A DNA stretch of 38,421 bases, from NCBI GenBank assembly GCA_017695055.1, contig JADILY010000148.1, forward strand, positions 1 to 38,421, in the 5' to 3' direction. Numbering within the stretch: the stretch's first letter is position 1; the number at the start of each line of letters is the position of its first letter. Of this stretch, positions 32,845 to 38,421 are shown in pieces. A program made the position numbers and the translations under genes. The notes beneath the pieces are model-generated. The model was not told where the DNA came from. It made no database searches and saw nothing but the letters and a program-made list of their open reading frames with translations. Source of the DNA: Merdivivens faecigallinarum (GTDB lineage Bacteria; Bacteroidota; Bacteroidia; Bacteroidales; UBA932).

Positions 32845-34539
32845 ATGAAACTGGACATCTTCTGCGAAAACGACGGAAAAACCTATAGCATAGAAGAAGG
32901 AACGAAAATCTCGGAACTTCTCGCCATATCCGGCTGCAAATGCCGTTTTCCTGTCATAGCCGCACTCGAAAACAACCTGCTGAAAGAACTCGGCAGAAGG
33001 CTTTACGCCCCATGCAAAATAAGATTCATCGACCGTTCCCACCCGGACGGAAGGCGCACTTACATGCGTTCCCTGTGCTTCATTGTCCAGAAAGCCGTTT
33101 CGGAAATTTTCCCGGACAGATGCCTCACCTACGATTACTCTCTGCCCAACGGACTTTATGCCGAAATACGCGAACCTGACAACGGCAACCAGGGAGAAAA
33201 ACCGGTGACCGTAAACATTACGGACAAAGACATGGAGCGCATCCGCGGACGTGTCAGTGAACTCATACAGGCCGACATCCCGTTCATCAAAAAAAAGGCG
33301 GAAGCCGAAGAGGCCGCCGGAATATTCCGGAAAAATTTCCAGCCGCAGAAAGCCGAACTCATAGAGAGCCTCGGAAGGTTCACGACCTCCCTGTATTCCT
33401 TTGACGGATGGCAGGACACGTTTTACGGCCCGCTCGCCCCGTCATCCGGAATCGCGGACACATACGACATCTATCGCTTCGGGGAAGGCTTCTGCATCAG
33501 ATGGCCATCAATCAACGACCCTGAAAGGCTTACGTCTTTCAAAATGCAGGACAAACTCTATTCGGTACTGAAAGAGCACTCCGACTGGTGCCATATCATG
33601 GGAGTGTCCGGAGTCGGGACTTTGAACAAGTGCATAATCGAAGGGAAGGCCAAAGACCTGATAAACATATCCGAGGCCCTTCATGAAAGAAAATACGCCC
33701 GCATAGCGGACATGATTTATTCCCGCAGGGACAAGACACGGATAGTCGCGATAGCCGGGCCTTCGAGCAGCGCAAAGACCACTACGTCAAAGCGGATTGC
33801 CATGCAATGCAAGGTATTAGGGCTCAATCCGGTAGTAATCGAACTCGACAATTATTTCGTCAACAGGGAATTCACCCCGAGGGACGAAAACGGGGAATAC
33901 GATTTCGAATCGTTGAAGACAATGGACCTCAAACTCCTGAATTCCAACCTTAACGACCTTTTGGACGGGAAGGAAATAGAGATGCCGAGGTTCAATTTTG
34001 CGGAAGGAAAACGCGAATATCGCGGGGACCGTCTGAAAATGTCCGAAGACGACATACTGATAATGGAGGGCATACATGCGCTGAATCCCGAAATGACCTC
34101 GGAGATAGACAACGAAAGGATTTTCAAAGTCTATGCTTCCGCCCTCACCTCCCTCTCGCTGGATGAAAACAACAATATCTCCACCTCGGACAACCGCCTG
34201 CTGAGAAGAATCGTAAGGGACAACAGGACGAGGGGGACGAGCCCTGAAAGCACAATATTGCGCTGGCCGAGCGTGCGTTCCGGCGAAACGAAAAACATTT
34301 TCCCGTTCCAGGAAAATGCGGATGCCATGTTCAATTCGGCGCTAATATTCGAACTTCCGGCATTGAAGTTCCATGTGGCACCGCTGCTGAGACGGATTTC
34401 ACCACGGTCGGAAGCCTATACGGAAGCCGTGAGGCTGCTGAAGTTTCTGGATTATGTCGTGACCCTCTCGCCTGAAGAAATGGCGGCGATACCTCCTACA
34501 TCGATAATGAGGGAATTCATCGGAGGCGGAAGCCTGTAA
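32845..34539 (+). CDS. Nucleoside kinase with ThrRS-like N-terminal region (uridine kinase family)
   Basis: This 564-residue protein is a fusion. The N-terminus (about 1-60) resembles a TGS domain, and about 60-260 resembles the threonyl/alanyl-tRNA synthetase second additional domain. The C-terminal half (from about 295) is a uridine-kinase/phosphoribulokinase P-loop domain with GPSSSAKTT at 305-313 and an IMEGIHALN segment. The fusion is known in Bacteroidota and Thermotoga, where proteins are labelled uridine or nucleoside kinase. The SAD-like part lacks a tRNA-synthetase core. The start is 4 bases after uvrA, which implies co-transcription without an obvious functional link. Confidence 0.88.
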   Translation: MKLDIFCENDGKTYSIEEGTKISELLAISGCKCRFPVIAALENNLLKELGRRLYAPCKIRFIDRSHPDGRRTYMRSLCFIVQKAVSEIFPDRCLTYDYSLPNGLYAEIREPDNGNQGEKPVTVNITDKDMERIRGRVSELIQADIPFIKKKAEAEEAAGIFRKNFQPQKAELIESLGRFTTSLYSFDGWQDTFYGPLAPSSGIADTYDIYRFGEGFCIRWPSINDPERLTSFKMQDKLYSVLKEHSDWCHIMGVSGVGTLNKCIIEGKAKDLINISEALHERKYARIADMIYSRRDKTRIVAIAGPSSSAKTTTSKRIAMQCKVLGLNPVVIELDNYFVNREFTPRDENGEYDFESLKTMDLKLLNSNLNDLLDGKEIEMPRFNFAEGKREYRGDRLKMSEDDILIMEGIHALNPEMTSEIDNERIFKVYASALTSLSLDENNNISTSDNRLLRRIVRDNRTRGTSPESTILRWPSVRSGETKNIFPFQENADAMFNSALIFELPALKFHVAPLLRRISPRSEAYTEAVRLLKFLDYVVTLSPEEMAAIPPTSIMREFIGGGSL

Positions 34540-34544
34540 CATTC

Positions 34545-35741
34545 CTATCTCAACCAATGTTCCGGGTTCTGAGGGGTCTGCCCTTTCCATATCTGGAAAT
34601 GGAAGACCGTATCTCCGTTTATGGTATCTACCGTACCGATGGTTTCACCGGCACTTACAGCCTGCCCGGATTTTACGGAAACCGAACCCAGTTTGCAGTA
34701 AAATGTAAAATAATCCCCGTGCTGCACGAGAACGCACTGGTTATAACCCGGCATCACGACAATCTGTTTTACCACCCCGTCGAAGACACAGCGCACGGTG
34801 GCGGACGGATCGGTCACTATGTTCACGCCGTAGTTGTACGGCATCTTGACACCTTTGAAGACAGGATGGTAATGCTGCCCGAAAGTCTCTATCACCGCAT
34901 GGGACTCCGTAGGCCACGGTATTTTCCCCTTGTTCTTGGAAAATTCTCCCGAAAGGGCGTAATCTATTTCAGCTGAACCGGAAGCCGCATCCCGGGCCTT
35001 CTGTTTTTCCCTCATGGCCTGCTCTACCAGGCGCTTTATCTCCGCATTCAGGGCAGCCACCTGCTTGTTTTTCTGCTTCAACTGTTTTTCGAAAGACTTC
35101 CGGTCTTTTTTCAGACGGTCCTCCACTTTCCGCGCATTGGCCTCCTCGGATTTTAATGAATTGATTTCCTTTATCCTGTCGTCCTTGGCCGCCACCGATT
35201 CATCCCGTAGGCGCTGGAGATTCATCCTTTCCCCGGACAGTTCTTCTTTCAGATTCCTGATTTCCTCAGCCCTTGAATCAAGGCTTGCAGACAGGTTCTT
35301 GAAATACATGTACCTCCTGTAAGTCTGGACGATGTTGTCACCCGAAAGGATGTAGGCGAACCAGAGGCGGGAGTCCCTGTTCCTGTAAGCCACACGTACC
35401 AGGTGCTCATAATGCACCATAAGCGTGTCCATCTCGTCCTCCATCTTACGGATGTTCCTGGACGTCTCCGCTATCGATCTGTCGTAAGACTTGATTTGGG
35501 CTTCGATTTCATTCACAATGGACTGCCTGTTGCTGATTTTCCTGCGGATAAGCTGCAATTGCTGGGTATTGTCCCGCTGGCGGTCGGTATTGGCAGAAAG
35601 CTGGCGGTTTATCATGGCTATTTCCTGTTCCAGCCTTGCCTTCTCGGCCTTGTGGGACTCTATGTCCTGTGCATGGGAAATACCGGCCATGCAGGACAAC
35701 GTAAGGAAAAGGGACAGGACTATGTTTCTGAACATTCTCAT
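34545..35741 (-). CDS. envC: EnvC-like murein hydrolase activator (degenerate LytM domain)
   Basis: This 398-residue secreted protein has a signal peptide (MRMFRNIVLSLFLTLS... ending SHAQ). A long coiled coil (about 25-245, rich in Glu, Lys, Arg and Gln) is followed by a C-terminal LytM/M23 domain. The M23 metal ligands are lost: the first motif reads NYGVN instead of HxGxD, and FYCKL replaces the usual YaHL. Loss of zinc residues is the mark of EnvC/NlpD-type activators, which switch on amidases at division sites. A GTG at 35765 overlapping the TPR-gene stop (GTGA) would add eight residues. An ATG at 35735 is also possible. It is probably co-transcribed with the TPR gene. Confidence 0.83.
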   Translation of the reverse strand: MRMFRNIVLSLFLTLSCMAGISHAQDIESHKAEKARLEQEIAMINRQLSANTDRQRDNTQQLQLIRRKISNRQSIVNEIEAQIKSYDRSIAETSRNIRKMEDEMDTLMVHYEHLVRVAYRNRDSRLWFAYILSGDNIVQTYRRYMYFKNLSASLDSRAEEIRNLKEELSGERMNLQRLRDESVAAKDDRIKEINSLKSEEANARKVEDRLKKDRKSFEKQLKQKNKQVAALNAEIKRLVEQAMREKQKARDAASGSAEIDYALSGEFSKNKGKIPWPTESHAVIETFGQHYHPVFKGVKMPYNYGVNIVTDPSATVRCVFDGVVKQIVVMPGYNQCVLVQHGDYFTFYCKLGSVSVKSGQAVSAGETIGTVDTINGDTVFHFQIWKGQTPQNPEHWLR

Positions 35742-35761
35742 CTGGCAGGTCTGACAGGCTT

Positions 35762-37498
35762 TCACTTGGAGTCTTTGCGGGAAGCTCCGGATTTATAGCG
35801 CGATACTTTTTCTTCCAGCCCTTCTATCTTCTCGGAAGGGGCCGCGGCCGCATTCTTCTCTATGGCCTGGTTCCAATACAGGAAGGCGAGATCCTTGTCC
35901 CCGAGCGAATACAGGATTTCCGCATAATGGTCGAGGATTACCGCGCTTTCACGGCCGCCGTAAAGCATGGCGTGGCGGAAAAGGTCCCTGGCCTCGTATG
36001 AGCGGCCGAGAAGATGCAATATCCATCCGTAAGTATCCAGATATGTAGGATTGTCCGGTTCGGCATCAACGCATTTCTTCCCCATTTCGGAAGCCCGTTT
36101 GAGATTCTTCCCCTGAAGGCTGAGATAATAGGCGTAATTGTTGAGCACCGGCAGATTGTCGGGATCCAGTTTGAGTACCTTCTCATAATAACGGTTCCCC
36201 TGTTTCGGGTTGCCCCTCTCATGGTAGATGTCCCCGATTATGGCATAACAGCCGGAAACCGCCGACGTATCGTCCGGCACCAACGACAGAAGCCGGTCGA
36301 ACTGGGCCAGCGCACCGTCATAATCCTTTACCATGATACAGGCTATACCGCGCTGTTCCACAAAATACGGCTCCCCGGCAAAGCGTTCCGCCGCCTTGTC
36401 CGAAGCCGCATAGTATTCGGGCCATTTCTGCAATGAATACAGGGCCGACAGGTAATTTCCCCACGCCCCCTTGCTGTCAGGGAACATCGAAACGTTTTCC
36501 TTGAAAAGCCCCATAGCCCTGTCCGGCCTTCCGGTAAAGAAATAATAGTAACCCACGGACATGTTCATGAGCGTATCATTGGCATTGACAGCCAGGGCCG
36601 TCTCCATCAACGAATCTATCTGCGGCCTGAAGGCTTCAAGAAAATAGGGGTCCTTCGGGGAAAAGGCATCGTTCAGATACCTCCCCTTCATCTGCGAATC
36701 GATATAAGGGTCCGATATGAACCTTTCTATACAGTCGAAGTAATCGTCATAATTGCTGTCCATGCGGTAAATGCCGGCAATGTTAAGCAGCGCCGGCGCA
36801 TAATCCGATTCGAGCGACAGCGCCTCTTCGTACATAATCATTGCCGAATCCTTGTCGTAACGGCTCAGATAATAATCCCCCAGCAGCGAAGATATCTGCG
36901 GGGACGCATGTGAGGCATTGTAGCGTTTCAGATGGCGGTATCCCTCATCGGTCTTACCGGTAATCCTCAGCAAATCGAAGCGGGCATAGGCGGTCATGTC
37001 CGTCTCGCCGAATACCGTTTCAATCTGCGAAAGGGTCGAAAGGGCATCGTCATAACGGTTTTCCTGCATGTACAGGTCTATCAGCGTATAGTACAGTTCC
37101 GTCTTTTTCGGGAAGTCTTCGAGGAGCCGCTCATACATGGATATCGTCAGTTCCGGCCTCCCTGTCCTGGCATAAAGGACGGCAAGCCTGTATTTGTACC
37201 AGAAATTTCCCGGGTCGATTGACACAGCCTTTTTCAAGGCAGCCTCCGCGCCGCTTTCATTGCCGAGAGCGAAACGCACCAGACCCATATAATAGAATGC
37301 AGCGTCGTTTTCCGGGTCCTTTTCCATAAGCCGGCCCAATATCCTGTGCGCCCCGGCAAAATCTTTATTGTTGAATTTATTTACAGCCTCCGCCAACATC
37401 GACTCGTCATTATAGCCCTTTTCCTGACCGGCGGCCCCGAAGACCGCTCCGAAGGCAAGGCAAACGGTTATAATCACGAACACGGTTTTCCTTTTCAT
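35762..37498 (-). CDS. Secreted tetratricopeptide-repeat protein
   Basis: This 578-residue protein has a signal peptide (about 1-26, FGAAGQ) and then about a dozen TPR or TPR-like helix pairs along most of its length. Clear units include AFYYMGLVRFALGNESGAEA and DNLPVLNNYAYYLSLQGKNL. Such proteins act as binding scaffolds, and no catalytic motif is visible. Large TPR proteins upstream of EnvC-like genes recur in Bacteroidota, which suggests an envelope role. The ATG at 37498 fits the signal peptide. Upstream ATGs would cross the promoter box. It diverges from the sigma-factor gene. Confidence 0.85.
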   Translation of the reverse strand: MKRKTVFVIITVCLAFGAVFGAAGQEKGYNDESMLAEAVNKFNNKDFAGAHRILGRLMEKDPENDAAFYYMGLVRFALGNESGAEAALKKAVSIDPGNFWYKYRLAVLYARTGRPELTISMYERLLEDFPKKTELYYTLIDLYMQENRYDDALSTLSQIETVFGETDMTAYARFDLLRITGKTDEGYRHLKRYNASHASPQISSLLGDYYLSRYDKDSAMIMYEEALSLESDYAPALLNIAGIYRMDSNYDDYFDCIERFISDPYIDSQMKGRYLNDAFSPKDPYFLEAFRPQIDSLMETALAVNANDTLMNMSVGYYYFFTGRPDRAMGLFKENVSMFPDSKGAWGNYLSALYSLQKWPEYYAASDKAAERFAGEPYFVEQRGIACIMVKDYDGALAQFDRLLSLVPDDTSAVSGCYAIIGDIYHERGNPKQGNRYYEKVLKLDPDNLPVLNNYAYYLSLQGKNLKRASEMGKKCVDAEPDNPTYLDTYGWILHLLGRSYEARDLFRHAMLYGGRESAVILDHYAEILYSLGDKDLAFLYWNQAIEKNAAAAPSEKIEGLEEKVSRYKSGASRKDSK

Positions 37499-37519
37499 AA
37501 GAAAATTTTTATCATCATA

Positions 37520-37527
37520 CAAAAATA
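37520..37527 (-). promoter_or_regulatory. Putative -7 box of the TPR-envC pair
   Basis: The minus strand reads TATTTTTG, an exact TAnnTTTG match, 21 bases before the TPR-gene ATG. The best upstream TTG is only 14 bases away, so the -33 half is unclear. Confidence 0.45.
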
Positions 37528-37581
37528 GCAATTTAATCATACAATAATCGCTCCACCGGGACAGAAAGTCGTTTATTTTAC

Positions 37582-37589
37582 TATTTTTG
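37582..37589 (+). promoter_or_regulatory. Putative sigma-factor gene promoter box
   Basis: TATTTTTG is an exact TAnnTTTG match. The ATG lies 61 bases further on. The leader contains a small GATGC-TTT-GCATC hairpin. No strong -33 half is visible. Confidence 0.4.
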
Positions 37590-37650
37590 AAAATTAATTT
37601 GAATTTCAATGCAACATTGAACCGATGCTTTGCATCTATAAAACGGTATT

Positions 37651-38220
37651 ATGGAACTGAGCGTGCCGAGGCCGGACATACAGGAACTTATTGAAAGATG
37701 CCTCGTGCGCGACAGGAGAGCATACAAGGAGCTTTTTGAGGAGTTTGCCCCCAAGATGCTCCCGCTCTGCATAAGATATATGAAAAACCGTGAAGATGCC
37801 GAAGATGTGTTGCAGGACGGATTCATAACTCTTTTCAACCAGATTGACAGATATGAAGGGCGGGGTTCGTTCGAAGGATGGGTGAGGAGAATCTTCGTTA
37901 CCACGGCACTGATGCATTTAAGGAAAAAAGACCCGCTGAAAATCAGCGACGATATAACCGAAGTGCGGACTCTCGGCGACATGGAAAGTTCTGCAATACA
38001 AAGGCTGGAGCACAAGGAACTGCTCCGTCTCGTAGCGGGACTTCCTGCCGGATTCAGGGTCGTATTCAACCTCTATGTCATAGAGGGGTATTCGCACAAG
38101 GAAATCAGCGACATGCTGGGAATCAGCGAAGCCACATCACGCAGCCAGCTTAGCAGGGCAAGGTTCTGGTTGCAGCAAAAGATTAAGGAAAACGAAAATG
38201 ACCGAGAAAGAATTCGATGA
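37651..38220 (+). CDS. RNA polymerase ECF-type sigma-70 factor
   Basis: This 189-residue alternative sigma factor has a region 2 at about 28-95 (YMKNREDAEDVLQDGFITLFNQIDRYEG binds core polymerase and the -10 element). Region 4 at about 125-180 has the helix-turn-helix GYSHKEISDMLGISEATSRSQLSRAR (positions about 145-170). There is no region 1.1 or 3, as expected for the ECF group. The overlapping downstream gene encodes a membrane protein with a charged N-terminus, the usual place for an anti-sigma factor. The signal it responds to cannot be read. Confidence 0.93.
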   Translation: MELSVPRPDIQELIERCLVRDRRAYKELFEEFAPKMLPLCIRYMKNREDAEDVLQDGFITLFNQIDRYEGRGSFEGWVRRIFVTTALMHLRKKDPLKISDDITEVRTLGDMESSAIQRLEHKELLRLVAGLPAGFRVVFNLYVIEGYSHKEISDMLGISEATSRSQLSRARFWLQQKIKENENDRERIR

Positions 38221-38421
38221 CATATTCAAATCCCTGAACGACGTTACTGAAACGCCGGGAGACGGTATATGGGAAGGCATCGAGCGCAGGATGGCCCGCC
38301 GGAGGAGGCTCGTACTTCTCAGACGTGCCGGAATGATAAGCGCCGCTGCCGCAATAGTCATCGCCGCCCTGCTGCTGAAACCGGAGGCGGGCCATGAAAC
38401 GGCGGTCAGGGTAATAGAAGG
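38198..38421 (+). CDS. Putative anti-sigma factor, N-terminal part (runs off the window)
   Basis: The ATG at 38198 overlaps the sigma gene by 23 bases. The first 74 codons are visible, up to the right edge. They encode an acidic N-terminus (MTEKEFDDIFKSLND), a basic stretch (RRMARRRRLVLLRRAG) and a hydrophobic segment (about 47-62) that looks like a membrane helix. This matches the layout of anti-sigma factors encoded after ECF sigma genes. The assignment rests on position and layout, since no motif is decisive and the C-terminus is not seen. Confidence 0.65.
   Translation, partial: MTEKEFDDIFKSLNDVTETPGDGIWEGIERRMARRRRLVLLRRAGMISAAAAIVIAALLLKPEAGHETAVRVIE

Noticed and set aside
34540..34560. 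Shared terminator between the nucleoside kinase and envC genes
   Set aside because: Only 5 bases separate the convergent stops, and no convincing hairpin is visible there.

Overview
The window looks like a chromosomal segment of a Bacteroidota bacterium, most likely order Bacteroidales. A Rikenellaceae/Alistipes-like origin is a guess from general impression, not from a search. Three things support the phylum: (1) many intergenic regions carry the Bacteroidota promoter -7 element TAnnTTTG, several with a TTTG or TTG about 18-21 nt upstream, while Shine-Dalgarno sequences are weak; (2) the families are typical of the phylum (DUF6029 barrel, Omp28-like lipoprotein, C10/Spi protease, ThrRS-like/uridine-kinase fusion, LytTR regulator); (3) the gene groupings fit. 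No rRNA, tRNA, insertion sequence, prophage or CRISPR array was seen.

Layout. 69-4319 (minus): PBP1A, D-Ala-D-Ala ligase and PrmC, packed tightly. 4414-7221 (plus): topA and an Lrp/AsnC regulator, divergent from the PBP1A group. 7243-7944 (minus): ispD. 8057-13674 (plus): the complete elongasome operon mreB-mreC-mreD-mrdA(PBP2)-rodA. 13771-16659: gcvP with its own promoter. 16695-22207: a four-gene envelope thiol-redox operon (DsbD-like transporter, TlpA-like thioredoxin, DUF6029 barrel, Omp28-like CPPC lipoprotein) closed by a strong hairpin terminator.

22323-25714 is the accessory part: an orphan LytTR response regulator, a C10/Spi-type cysteine protease broken by a frameshift and apparently lacking its catalytic-cysteine segment, a small lipoprotein, and a HEPN/MNT pair with motifs matching type VII (HepT/MntA) toxin-antitoxin systems. 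25702-28408 returns to housekeeping genes: a PfkB sugar/nucleoside kinase, a YbhN-like membrane protein and a deoxynucleoside kinase.

28409-29431 is a 1-kb gene-free island made of several unrelated short repeats: twin 43-bp hairpin elements, a duplicated promoter-like 25-mer, a 23-bp tandem pair, nested CTCGC repeats, a 13-bp triple tandem and a 29-bp direct repeat. It is the least explained part of the window.

29432-34539 (plus): MBL-fold hydrolase, UvrA and a fused nucleoside kinase. 34545-37498 (minus): an EnvC-like hydrolase activator and a TPR protein. 37651 to the right edge: an ECF sigma factor overlapping the start of a putative anti-sigma gene that runs off the window. Cell-wall synthesis and its control (PBP1A, Ddl, MreBCD/PBP2/RodA, EnvC) is the main theme of the core genes.
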